In this document: positions 21,772 to 30,368 of the stretch, piece by piece
How positions within the stretch are numbered: position 1 is the first letter of the stretch
Layout of the letters: each line of letters begins with the position of its first letter
Position numbers and translations under genes: made by a program
From: Phycisphaerae bacterium
GTDB taxonomy: Bacteria > Planctomycetota > Phycisphaerae > JAJVII01
DNA length: 60,672 nucleotides
Assembly (NCBI GenBank): GCA_022072085.1
Contig: JAJVII010000040.1
Location: 1 to 60,672 of the forward strand
Direction of reading: 5' to 3'
The notes under the pieces: model-generated
Told to the model about the DNA's origin: nothing
What the model saw: the letters and a program-made list of their open reading frames with translations, nothing else
The model's database searches: none

Positions 21772-24195
21772 TCAATTCTGCGGGTAGATGATCAGCCGAT
21801 CGTGCACGCTCAGGATCACGTCGGGCTTGCCGTCGCCGGTCACGTCGCCGACGGTGATCGCGTGCGGCTCGCCGCCCTCGCGGCGCATCTCCATCGGCCC
21901 GCGCTCGACCTCCTGCGGCTGCTCGAAGACCTTGAACCGCGTCGCCGGCACGAGCTTGCCCTGACCGTCGAACGTCAGCACCACCAGCGTGTGCGTCGCC
22001 TGGTCAGCCAGCAGCACGTCCGGCACGCCGTCGCTGTTGATGTCCCCGATGGTCACCTCGCCCAGCCGAACGCCGGGCTTCTGCGGCTCGTAGTCGGCCA
22101 CCTGCCGCAGGATCTCGGTCCGGGCGACCGCGGGCACGAGCACCAGCCGATCGGCCGCCGCCAACAGCAGGCTGGCCGCCGCCCCGCCGCCGAAGTTGCC
22201 CGACAGCACCTTGCGGGCCGACATCGACCCGACCTCCACCTCGGTCGTGGTGCGATAGGTCCCGTCGGCCTGCTCGGTGAGCACGCAGAGTTGCCCGCGG
22301 GCCGCGTCGTAGGCGACGATGGCCAACCCCTTGCCCGGCGTCAGGCGGGCGGCCGTCGCGGCCACCAGGCTCGAGCGCGGGTCGGCTGACTCGTACTGGT
22401 CCAGCACTTTCCAGCCCTTCTCCCTGTCGAAGACCAGGGCCCGGGCAAAGGTCTTCTGGGCCAGCAGCACCGCGGGCTTGCCGTCGGCCCCCAGGGGCGT
22501 CAGCGAGAAGGCCTTGGGGTAGACGTTGGCCACCAGGCCCGACTGCACATCCTTGCGGGTCATCTGCTCGAACTTGCCCCCCTCGCCCTGCGTGCACAGC
22601 AGCAGCGGCTCGTACGGGCGGAGCACCATCGCGTCGGGCTTGCCGTCGTGGTTGATGTCCCCGATGCAGAGGTCGTTGGGCTTGTCCTTCAGCTCGGTCA
22701 GCTTCAACTCGGGCCCGTCGGCGGCGTCCTTGGCGCCCAGGCTCAACACGGTTCGCAGGTAGAAGTCGCCCTTCTTCTCCGGGTCGCGGGCGACGTAGGC
22801 CAAGTCGAGCTTGCCGTCGCCGTTGATGTCGGCCAGGTCCATCGCAACCGGCTCGCCGGTGATCTTCACCGACTGCGGGAAGGTCAGCCTGCCCTTCTCC
22901 AGGCGGCTGACACCGATGATCTTTTCCTTCTCGCTCATCGCAACGATGGCGTCGGCGCGATCGCCGGCCAGCCGACCGGCGGACAGCTTGCTCATCTCCT
23001 GGAGGCCGGGGAAGCTGTGCGAAGTGCCGAGTTGCGTTCGCGGCTGGGCCTGGAACAGCAGGAACTCGGCCCGCGACGGATCGGAGACGACGACGTCCAG
23101 CAGGCCGTCGCCGTTGACGTCGGCGGCGACGCAGTCGCGCTTCTCGGCGTCGTCGGTCGCCGGCAGCGGGTAGAGATAGACCGGGTAGGTCGCCTGCCGC
23201 GGGTTGGGCGCCAGCGTCGAGATGCGGACGCGGCCGCTCTTGTCGGAGATGGTGACGGCGTAGAGCTTGTCCTTTCGGCCCAGGCTGCTCAACTCGAATG
23301 CCCGCGGGGCGGGCAGCTCGAAGCGAACCTCCGGGCCGAGCTGGCCGTCGGGCGTCTGGAAGCGGACGCGGAACGGCTCGTTGCCGGTCGGCGAAAGCAT
23401 CACCAGGTCGCCGCGCCCGTCGCCATCCACATCGGCGATGTTCAGCAGTCCGACTGCGGAGCTGTTGCCCTGGCTGGCGGGATACTTCTGCGGCCGGGCC
23501 ATCGAGCCGTCGGCGTTCTGGAGGACAACGAGCACGCCGTCGGGGGCCAGCAGCGCCGCGTCGGCACGGCCGTCGCCGTTGAGGTCGCCGGCGGCCAGCA
23601 CGTTCTCGCCCTCGGCGCCGTCGCGAATGTCGACCTTGCGGGCGGGCAGCCAGGCGGGCTCGGCCGGGCTGGCGGCGGCGGCTGGCTTGGCCTTGGGCGG
23701 ATTCTGGAGGATGACGTAGACGCCCTCGCCCTTGGTGTGGAACGCCAGGTCGCACCAGCCGTCGTTGTTCAGGTCGGTCACGACCATGCTCGCGGCGGCG
23801 ACGTCCAGCGGCACGCTGGAGCGTTTGAAACGCCAGGCCTGCTCCTTGCCGAACATGTCGTTGATGTCCTCGCCGGTCGGGGTCAACTGCACCTTGGACG
23901 GATCGAAGCCATTCTTCTGGAGCATCACGTCGATGTGCGATTTGGCGTTGTCCACGATGACCATGTCGTTCAGGCCGTCGCGGTTGACGTCGGCGACGAT
24001 GGGGCGGCTGACGCCCCAGCGCAGCTTGAGTATCTCCATGTCGCCGAAGCCGTAGTACTGGGCCAGGGGCGAGTCCTCGTCGGCCTGCGTGGCGGCGGAC
24101 TGGGTGGTCGGCACGTCCGCGGCGGCGGCCGACGAACCCGAAAGGCAGGCGACCAGCAGGGCGGCCGGGAGGCTGAACGCGGCGTTGCGCATCAT
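21772..24195 (-). CDS. secreted FG-GAP/VCBS repeat protein, 807 aa
   Basis: The N-terminus AFSLPAALLVACLSGSSAAAA is a signal peptide, followed by a PTTQSAATQ linker. The rest is a string of beta-propeller repeats with calcium-binding-like loops: DVNRDGLNDMV, DLNNDGWCDLA, DLNGDGRADAA, DVDGDGRGDLV, DVNGDGLLDVV, DINGDGKLDLA, DINHDGKPDAM, DINSDGVPDVL and DVTGDGKPDVI. Such proteins are exported and often mediate binding or adhesion, but no enzyme domain is present. The gene is divergent from the S1C-type protease gene across a 146-base gap. Exact function unknown. Confidence 0.9.
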   Translation of the reverse strand: MMRNAAFSLPAALLVACLSGSSAAAADVPTTQSAATQADEDSPLAQYYGFGDMEILKLRWGVSRPIVADVNRDGLNDMVIVDNAKSHIDVMLQKNGFDPSKVQLTPTGEDINDMFGKEQAWRFKRSSVPLDVAAASMVVTDLNNDGWCDLAFHTKGEGVYVILQNPPKAKPAAAASPAEPAWLPARKVDIRDGAEGENVLAAGDLNGDGRADAALLAPDGVLVVLQNADGSMARPQKYPASQGNSSAVGLLNIADVDGDGRGDLVMLSPTGNEPFRVRFQTPDGQLGPEVRFELPAPRAFELSSLGRKDKLYAVTISDKSGRVRISTLAPNPRQATYPVYLYPLPATDDAEKRDCVAADVNGDGLLDVVVSDPSRAEFLLFQAQPRTQLGTSHSFPGLQEMSKLSAGRLAGDRADAIVAMSEKEKIIGVSRLEKGRLTFPQSVKITGEPVAMDLADINGDGKLDLAYVARDPEKKGDFYLRTVLSLGAKDAADGPELKLTELKDKPNDLCIGDINHDGKPDAMVLRPYEPLLLCTQGEGGKFEQMTRKDVQSGLVANVYPKAFSLTPLGADGKPAVLLAQKTFARALVFDREKGWKVLDQYESADPRSSLVAATAARLTPGKGLAIVAYDAARGQLCVLTEQADGTYRTTTEVEVGSMSARKVLSGNFGGGAAASLLLAAADRLVLVPAVARTEILRQVADYEPQKPGVRLGEVTIGDINSDGVPDVLLADQATHTLVVLTFDGQGKLVPATRFKVFEQPQEVERGPMEMRREGGEPHAITVGDVTGDGKPDVILSVHDRLIIYPQN

Positions 24196-24275
24196 CGATC
24201 CCCTTTGCAGTCGGTGTTCGAAAAGCCGGTCAGCCGCTGCGCCGCTGGCCGGCGAGGCGGCGTAAGGATACGCTC

Positions 24276-24304
24276 TTGTTTGACCATTTTCAATCTCTTA
24301 TAAT
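24276..24304 (+). promoter_or_regulatory. sigma-70-type promoter of the S1C protease gene
   Basis: TTGTTT (24276-24281) and TATAAT (24299-24304) are exactly 17 bp apart. The predicted transcript starts about 30 bases before the GTG start codon. This AT-rich patch stands out sharply in its surroundings. Confidence 0.65.
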
Positions 24305-24341
24305 CGTCGCGGTGAGTCGTCACTAGCGTAAGGGGAACCGC

Positions 24342-25346
24342 GTGAGCAAGCTTCGATTCGCTGTGCTGGCCGCTCTGGCATTGCCCCCGGTCGCCGCCGT
24401 CTCGCGGGCCGACACCGTCGTGCTCAAGGGCGGATACGAGGTCACCGGGGAGGTGCTCAAGCAGGACGCTCAGTCGGTGGTCGTTGACATCGGCGTCACC
24501 GTGCTGCGCGTGCCGCGGGCGCAGATCGCAGCCATCCGCAAGGGCGAAGCCGAGGCCCCAACGACGCAGCCGGCCGAGGCAGCCGCCGACGCCGACAAGT
24601 GGCAGCTCTTCCGCACCGCCAAGCCGGCCAAGGGGACCATCGAGCAGGTGGCCGCCCGCAACAGCGAAGCCGTCGTCATGGTCACCAGCCCCGGCGGGCT
24701 GGGCTCGGGGTTCATCATTAACCCCGACGGGTACCTGATCACCAACTACCACGTGATCGCCAACGAGACCCGCATCAAGGTGACGGTGTTCCGCAAGACG
24801 GACACGGGGTTCGAGAACCACCACTTCAAGAAGGTCCGCATCGTCGCGATCAACCCCTTCGTGGACCTGGCGCTGCTGCGGATCGAGGACGAGCACGAGC
24901 CGTTCAAGTTCGTCTACCTCGCCGACATCGGCGAGGTCGAGGTCGGACAGGACGTGTTCGCGATCGGCAACCCGCTGGGCCTGACCCGCACGGTCAGCCA
25001 GGGGATCGTCTCGACCAAGAACCGCAACTTCGAAGGACGCCTCTACATCCAGACGACGACCGACATCAACCCGGGCAACAGCGGCGGACCGCTGTTTAAC
25101 CTGCGAGGCGAGGTGATCGGCGTCACTTCGATGGGCTACATTTACCTGGGCGGATTGAACTTCGCGATTCCCGTGGACGTCGTGCGGCGGTTCATCCTCA
25201 ACCGCGACGCCTTCGCCTATGACGAGGACAACCCCAACGCCGGCTTCCGCTACCTTCAGCCGGCCGGCCGCGTCAGCCGGGGCAACCCGCCTGCAGGCCG
25301 CGTGCCGACCGCCGACGACGCCGCACCGCCCGACGCCCCCAAGTGA
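24342..25346 (+). CDS. exported trypsin-like serine protease (S1C/HtrA type, no PDZ)
   Basis: The GTG start has AAGGGG at a good distance. A signal peptide (LRFAVLAALALPPVAAVSRA) is followed by a ~45-residue beta domain (VVLKGGYEVTGEVLKQD..VRVPRAQIAAIRKGE style), common at the front of planctomycete envelope proteins, and a PTTQPAEAAAD linker. The protease domain has His137 (TNYHVIAN), Asp175 (FVDLALLRI) and Ser247 (NPGNSGGPL). There is no PDZ domain; the C-terminus is a short proline-rich tail. It probably degrades or refolds damaged proteins in the periplasm. Confidence 0.92.
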   Translation: MSKLRFAVLAALALPPVAAVSRADTVVLKGGYEVTGEVLKQDAQSVVVDIGVTVLRVPRAQIAAIRKGEAEAPTTQPAEAAADADKWQLFRTAKPAKGTIEQVAARNSEAVVMVTSPGGLGSGFIINPDGYLITNYHVIANETRIKVTVFRKTDTGFENHHFKKVRIVAINPFVDLALLRIEDEHEPFKFVYLADIGEVEVGQDVFAIGNPLGLTRTVSQGIVSTKNRNFEGRLYIQTTTDINPGNSGGPLFNLRGEVIGVTSMGYIYLGGLNFAIPVDVVRRFILNRDAFAYDEDNPNAGFRYLQPAGRVSRGNPPAGRVPTADDAAPPDAPK

Positions 25347-25474
25347 GAGCCGCCCGGCCGGGCTTTAGATGTAACCGCCCGCCGGTCGATAGGGTATGAA
25401 TTGTATCGGATGAGATCGGCTGCATCGTCCCCCGGCAGGGCCCGCGGGCCCGCACTCAAGAAAGGAATCTTCCC

Positions 25475-27433
25475 ATGCGAGCGAACCGCCGTCCGTTCAC
25501 CATCGCCGGCCGCTGGTTGCTGGCAGCCCTGTTTGTCTGCGGGCTGATCGCCACGGCTCCCACCGTCCGGGCCGCGGACGACCCGGCCTCGGTCCTGCCG
25601 GACGACACCCTCCTCTATCTGGTCGTCCCCAGCGTGGACAAGCTCAAGGCCGACTTCAAGAAGACGAACGTCTACGGGCTCTACAAGGATCCGGCGATGC
25701 AGCCGTTCGTGGGACCGGCCGAGGCCAAGATCCGGGCCAAAGTCGACGAGAAGCTGGCCGAGGCCTGGAAGAAGATGGGCCTGGAAGAGCCGCCCAAGGA
25801 AGTGCCCGTCCCGACCGGCCGCGTCGCCCTCGGATTGCGCATGGTGCTCAAGAAGAAGTCGTTCACCTTTACGCAGTATGACGACGACGGCAAGCCGTTC
25901 CAGAAGACCCAGGAGTACACCGCGCCCGAGCCCGAGTTCGTGATCTGGGCCCAGATGGGCGATCGGCTGGCGACGGCCAAGCAGCTCATTGAGAAGGCCG
26001 CCGAGAAGTCGGTCAACGACGAGGGCTACCGCCGCCAGACCGACAACATCCGCGGGACCGACGTCGTGATCCTCACCCCGCCGGCGCCGGACAAGGACAA
26101 GGGGAACAGCAAGGACGAGCCCGTCTGCTACGCCATCCGCGGCGACACGATCGTCGCGAGCAACAGCGAGGAGTTCTTCCGCAACACCATCGCCCGCATC
26201 GGCGGCGCCGAGGCGGGTGCGACGCTGGCCGACAACGCCGGCTTCAAGAGCATCAGCCGCAAGCTCGGCGCCGACTCGGCCAACGTGCTCCTGTTCGTCA
26301 ACGCCCAGGCCATCATCAAGATGGTCCGCGACAAGGCCGGCGAGAAGGGCCGCGAGCAGATCGAGAAGGTGATCGGCACGCTGGGACTGGACGGACTGAC
26401 CGGGCTGGGCGTCGCCATGAACGTCGGCGCCTCGCCGGTCGAGGACTTCCGCGTCCGCGCCCTCGTGGGGATGCGCGGCGAGCGCAAGGGCGTGCTGGCG
26501 CTGCTGACGCCGGCCAGCCGACCGGTCCGCGGGCAGAAGATGCTCACCAGCGACCTGGTCGGCTTCCTTGTCGCCAACTACGACATCGGGCGCATCGTCA
26601 CCGAGGGCGCCAAGTTGGCCGAGGCCCTCACCGGCCAGCCCGTCGGCCAGATGATGCAGGGCGCGATGGAGCAGACGGCCGAGGGCGAGGGCGGTCGGCC
26701 AGCCGTCAATCTCCAGCAGGAGTTGCTCGGCCAGATGTCCGGTCCGGTCCAGGTGCTGGTGTGGGCCCACAAACCCTACGCCGCCCCGGACAGCATGCAG
26801 TTGCTGGTCACGCTGGGCCTGCGCGACGCAAAGACCTTCGCCACCGCGCTGGGCCGCATCCACACCACGTTCATTGCCCAGGGCAACAAAGAGACCCAGC
26901 AGGACTTCCAGGGCACGACGATTTTCCTGCTCAAGAGCCTGCCGATCCCGGGCCTGGGCGGCGCAGTCCAGAAGGACAACCCGATCTCGATGGCCGTCTC
27001 AGGCTCGGACCTGCTGCTGGGCGGACTGAAGCGCGTGCAGCAGTCGATCCGCGACGGCGGGCGGCAGGACCTCAAGAGCATCGAGGCCGACGCGATGTAT
27101 CAGCACGCGGCCCGCATGCTCCCGCCACAGGCCGGCCTGGTGTTCTATGAGAACGGCGTCGTCGCCGGCGAGCGCTCGTGGGTTCAGCTTAAGCAGTTGG
27201 CCAAGAAGGCCGCCCAGGGCGGCGAGGGCGGCGAGGGCGGCGACGACGGCCCGTCCGGTTTCAACCCGATGGTCCAGGTCGTCAAGGAGATTCAGAAGTA
27301 CGCGGACTTCAACGCTCTGCCCGACTTCGGCGCCGTCAAGAAATACTTCGGCGCCTCGGTCGGCTACCTCGTGGACACCGACGAGGGGCTGCTTCTGGAC
27401 ATGGTCAGCGTCAAGCCGCCGGCCGGCAACTGA
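25475..27433 (+). CDS. exported protein of planctomycete DUF3352-like type, 652 aa
   Basis: The start has AAAGGA upstream. The signal peptide is RWLLAALFVCGLIATAPTVRAA. The mature part opens with VLPDDTLLYLVVPSVDKLKADF, which resembles DUF3352-type proteins common in planctomycetes, where PDDTLLY-type openings recur. The body is mixed alpha/beta with lysine-rich helices and a glycine-rich stretch near residue 590 (GGEGGEGGDDG). No enzyme motif was seen. It is probably an envelope protein of unknown role. A strong palindromic terminator follows the stop by about 30 bases. Confidence 0.85.
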   Translation: MRANRRPFTIAGRWLLAALFVCGLIATAPTVRAADDPASVLPDDTLLYLVVPSVDKLKADFKKTNVYGLYKDPAMQPFVGPAEAKIRAKVDEKLAEAWKKMGLEEPPKEVPVPTGRVALGLRMVLKKKSFTFTQYDDDGKPFQKTQEYTAPEPEFVIWAQMGDRLATAKQLIEKAAEKSVNDEGYRRQTDNIRGTDVVILTPPAPDKDKGNSKDEPVCYAIRGDTIVASNSEEFFRNTIARIGGAEAGATLADNAGFKSISRKLGADSANVLLFVNAQAIIKMVRDKAGEKGREQIEKVIGTLGLDGLTGLGVAMNVGASPVEDFRVRALVGMRGERKGVLALLTPASRPVRGQKMLTSDLVGFLVANYDIGRIVTEGAKLAEALTGQPVGQMMQGAMEQTAEGEGGRPAVNLQQELLGQMSGPVQVLVWAHKPYAAPDSMQLLVTLGLRDAKTFATALGRIHTTFIAQGNKETQQDFQGTTIFLLKSLPIPGLGGAVQKDNPISMAVSGSDLLLGGLKRVQQSIRDGGRQDLKSIEADAMYQHAARMLPPQAGLVFYENGVVAGERSWVQLKQLAKKAAQGGEGGEGGDDGPSGFNPMVQVVKEIQKYADFNALPDFGAVKKYFGASVGYLVDTDEGLLLDMVSVKPPAGN

Positions 27434-27464
27434 AAGTAAGAAGGCCGTCCGCGACACAGACACC

Positions 27465-27490
27465 GGGCCCGGCTCACGTGAGCCGGGCCC
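27465..27490 (+). terminator. perfect 26-base palindrome followed by TTCTTC
   Basis: GGGCCCGGCTCAC and its exact complement GTGAGCCGGGCCC abut, giving a 13-bp inverted repeat (11 bp or more in RNA) followed by a pyrimidine run. It ends the transcript of the gene at 25,475-27,433. Confidence 0.75.
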
Positions 27491-27536
27491 TTCTTCTGCG
27501 CCGACGCGCCTCCCTGCACCGCCGCCCGCGCGCCGA

Positions 27537-27552
27537 TGTTCCACGTGGAACA
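27537..27552. promoter_or_regulatory. parS-type centromere site 1
   Basis: TGTTCCACGTGGAACA is a perfect 16-base palindrome identical to the high-GC form of the chromosomal ParB binding site parS known from Pseudomonas. ParB loads here and spreads to organise the origin region. Confidence 0.85.
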
Positions 27553-27577
27553 CTCGGCCGCCCGACTGCGCGCAGAA

Positions 27578-27593
27578 TGTTCCACGTGGAACA
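27578..27593. promoter_or_regulatory. parS-type centromere site 2
   Basis: This is a second exact copy of the 16-base palindrome, whose centre is 41 bp from the first. Its symmetry extends to 22 bases (27575-27596, GAAT...ATTC). Two exact copies so close together argue against chance. Confidence 0.85.
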
Positions 27594-27596
27594 TTC

Positions 27597-27965
27597 TGAA
27601 TTTTGAAAACCTTCTCCGTCGGCGCAGGGGGCGAAAGTCCTATCTTCTTACCGCAAGTCCAGTATCTCCGCGCGTGCCCCCCTCGAATTCTCCGGAAGAT
27701 CGCCGCGAGAATGCTGAACGCCGCGCCCGATTGCTTGAGATGCACACGACTTCACCCGACATCGCACCGGGAAGATAGGACTCTGCATTCGCCTGCGTCG
27801 GCCTGTATCCGCCTGCGTCGACGCTTCGCAGGTCCTCTGCTATTCCGGCGCGGGGTCGCCCCGGGAGAGGATACCCCGCAACCGCGTACAGGCTGTCGGC
27901 TCTTGCCTCAGCGCCTCCGCGACTCAGCGGCGATCTCTTCCGAGCGACAGCGGGACCGGGTCGTC
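27597..27965. other. 370-base gap without a gene
   Basis: The gap follows the parS pair and precedes the stop of a leftward gene. It contains a GCCTGCGTCG word repeated at about 27,791 and 27,811, and an imperfect CTCAGCGCCTCCGCG / ACTCAGCGGCGA repeat at 27,907-27,935 that recurs in inverted form near 35,731 and 37,484. No gene was recognised. Confidence 0.4.
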
Positions 27966-30368
27966 TCAGGGGATGATGATGCCGCCGCCGTCGGGCGGGG
28001 TTGACGCCGGGCCACCGGGGATGATGATGCCGCCGTCGTCCGGCTGCGTCGCGGGGCCCTCTTCCGGCTGCGTGGTCGGCGGGACGGGTTTGGGCTTGTC
28101 CATCATCGCGTAGAGCACCACGTTGGCGGCCACCTGGGCCGCCGACGGCGTCAGGTAAGTCCGCGCCCCCCAGGCCATGTGGCCGTCCAGACTGTCGTGC
28201 ACGCCGTAGCGCGACAGCAGGATCCGCGGCCAGTCGCTCTCGACGTACGCCGTCAGGGGCCCGCCGACGATCGGCTCGTCCAGCCGCCACTGCTGGGCCC
28301 GCCGCAGCTTGACCAGCGGCAGGCCGCGGTAGCGGTCGGCGTACTTGCCGGTCATGAGCATCGACTCGCTGGACAGGCCGGTCGCGACCGCGCCCCCGCC
28401 GTAGCCGACCTGGCGGATCAGCCGCTCAGCCGCCGCGCTGAAGGCCTCCGCCCCGCCGATGGCGTCGAGATAGATCGTGCCGCCGCCGTCGAGGTAGGCC
28501 CGCAGCGCCGCCGCCTGGGCATCGGTGAGCTTGAAGTCGCCCACGCCGGTGAACCAGAGCAGGCGGTAGGGCGCCAGCGTGTCCTTGCCGATCTCGACGC
28601 CGGTCGTGACATCGAGGGCAACGTAGTTCTCGGCGCGAAGCTTCTGGTCGAGGTAGTCCAGCGCGTAGGGCTGGGTGTGCCAGTTGCCCTCGTGCTTGAT
28701 CCAGGCGACCTTGCAGGTTTCGCGAGCGTCGCGGTCGCCGCCGGGGAATACCGGCCTCATGTGCGTCGCCAGCGTGTTGGAGCCGGTGGTGTAGCGGAAC
28801 AGGTTCACGCCGACGCCGAAGTGGTCGGGGCTTTGCACGATGGCGTAGCGCTGCCAGGTGCAGCCGAGGTCAGCGCCGCTGACCAGCGCAACCATCCGCG
28901 TGCCGTCGGAGACGCCCCAGAAGGGCTCGTTCCTGGGCCCGTCGGCGATCTTGGCGTAGGCGGTGTAGATCGGATGGTCCGCCGGGAGTTGGGCCAGCTC
29001 GAAGCAGCCGGGGGCGTCCTTCTTCTGCGCGGCGTAGAGGCCAGCCAGCTTCGTCTTGACGTCGGCCAGGAACGGCGGGTCCACGCCGACGGGCATGAAC
29101 AGCAGCGTCCCGCCGCGCAGGGAGTATTCGCGCAGCTTGTCCCACTGGGCGTCGGTGAGCTCGAGCGGCTTGCGCCCGGAGATCAGCAGGATCGGGGCGT
29201 CCAGCAGCAGGCGGAGGTCGTCGTTGATGTCAACCACCTGCCAGCGCATCCGCTCCTCGGTGGTGCGGCGCATGTACTCGGCGAAGCGGGCGACCTCGCG
29301 CGGGCGGGCGTCCCACTCGGCCGGCTCACCGTGGATGACCTTGTTGAACACCAGCGGGATGCGTCCGCGGGCCAGGAAGATCAGTTCGAGCGACGCCCGC
29401 ACGTCCGGGCCCCACTGCCCTCGGAAGCTGGGCCCCGCCGGGCTGGGTTTGACCAGTTCCCCGGCCCCCATCGCGAACCAGTCCTTGTCGCCGAGGAACT
29501 TCCGCCCGCTGGCCATGCCGACGCGCTGGATGCAGAACGCGAGGTACTCGTTGTCGATGTAGTTCGGCTTGAGCCCGTCGGTGAGATACTTCAAGCCGGC
29601 GTCGACCTGCTTCTGGGCGGCGAAGGGGGCGTCGCAGTTCATCCCGACGATGGCGTCCTGGATGAGGTAGAGGCTGGCCACGCCGGCCGCGGTCATCGGC
29701 ATGGTGCTTTCGCCGAGGTTGCCCGGCTGGCCGGAGTAGGTCCACCCGCCGTCTGGCTTCTGGCGGGCGATCCACTGCCGCTGGATCGACAGCAGGAGGT
29801 CCTGGGGGATTTCCTCGGCCGCCCGCGCCGCCTCGTGCAGCGCCAGCAGGGCGAACTGCGAGCAGGAGTTGTCGCCGCTCCGGTCGGCGCCGGTGTAGGT
29901 CCAGGCGCCGTTGGCCTTGGAGTTCCTGCCCAGCCAGCGCAGGTCGTCCAGGAAGACCTTGCGGTACTGCTCGGGCATGTCGCGTCCGCCCATTTCGGCA
30001 ATGGCCATGATCCGCAGCGAGCGGACGTAGCAGTTGGCGTTGGCGACGGCGCAGACGGCGTCCAGTCCCTTGCGAATCTCGTCGCGTCCGGGCTGCTCGC
30101 CGGCCTCCATCAGGGCGAACAGGGCCAGGGCCGTCGTGCCGCCGGCGGGGAGCTGCGTGTAGTTGGGCCACTGCCCGTTGGCCAGTTGGCGGCCATAGAG
30201 CCAGCGGACGTCGCGTTCGATGGCGCGGTCGACGTCCTCGTCCATGACGTCGCGCATCTGGCCCTTGGGCGGTGTCCGCTGGGCGGTGAGGCGCGCCGGC
30301 CAGGCCGCCAGGGCAGCCGCCAGGACCGCCGTCAGGATCGCCGCTCTGCCGGCTCGTGCTGCGGTCAT
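27966..30368 (-). CDS. exported toroid (terpene-cyclase-like repeat) protein with DUF4159-type domain
   Basis: A signal peptide (AAILTAVLAAALAAWPARLTA) leads into an alpha/alpha toroid of squalene-cyclase/prenyltransferase type (VRWLYGRQLANGQWPNY, QFALLALHEAAR, QKPDGGWTYSG) up to about residue 340, then a DUF4159-type domain (DAPILLISGRKPLELTDAQWDKLREYSLRGGTLL motif style, with ADHPIY and GADLGCTWQRY). The cyclase catalytic DxDD motif is not seen, so it is probably not a cyclase. The tail repeats DGGIIIP and GGGIIIP after PTTQP and ATQP linkers. The start overlaps the TPR-like gene's stop by 4 bases. A paralogue lies at 46,228-48,594. Function unknown. Confidence 0.88.
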   Translation of the reverse strand: MTAARAGRAAILTAVLAAALAAWPARLTAQRTPPKGQMRDVMDEDVDRAIERDVRWLYGRQLANGQWPNYTQLPAGGTTALALFALMEAGEQPGRDEIRKGLDAVCAVANANCYVRSLRIMAIAEMGGRDMPEQYRKVFLDDLRWLGRNSKANGAWTYTGADRSGDNSCSQFALLALHEAARAAEEIPQDLLLSIQRQWIARQKPDGGWTYSGQPGNLGESTMPMTAAGVASLYLIQDAIVGMNCDAPFAAQKQVDAGLKYLTDGLKPNYIDNEYLAFCIQRVGMASGRKFLGDKDWFAMGAGELVKPSPAGPSFRGQWGPDVRASLELIFLARGRIPLVFNKVIHGEPAEWDARPREVARFAEYMRRTTEERMRWQVVDINDDLRLLLDAPILLISGRKPLELTDAQWDKLREYSLRGGTLLFMPVGVDPPFLADVKTKLAGLYAAQKKDAPGCFELAQLPADHPIYTAYAKIADGPRNEPFWGVSDGTRMVALVSGADLGCTWQRYAIVQSPDHFGVGVNLFRYTTGSNTLATHMRPVFPGGDRDARETCKVAWIKHEGNWHTQPYALDYLDQKLRAENYVALDVTTGVEIGKDTLAPYRLLWFTGVGDFKLTDAQAAALRAYLDGGGTIYLDAIGGAEAFSAAAERLIRQVGYGGGAVATGLSSESMLMTGKYADRYRGLPLVKLRRAQQWRLDEPIVGGPLTAYVESDWPRILLSRYGVHDSLDGHMAWGARTYLTPSAAQVAANVVLYAMMDKPKPVPPTTQPEEGPATQPDDGGIIIPGGPASTPPDGGGIIIP

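Noticed and set aside
27465-27490. The 26-base palindrome with a CACGTG centre as a third parS site.
   Set aside because: Only the six central bases match; its arms are GC-rich, and its position behind a stop codon with a following pyrimidine run fits a terminator.
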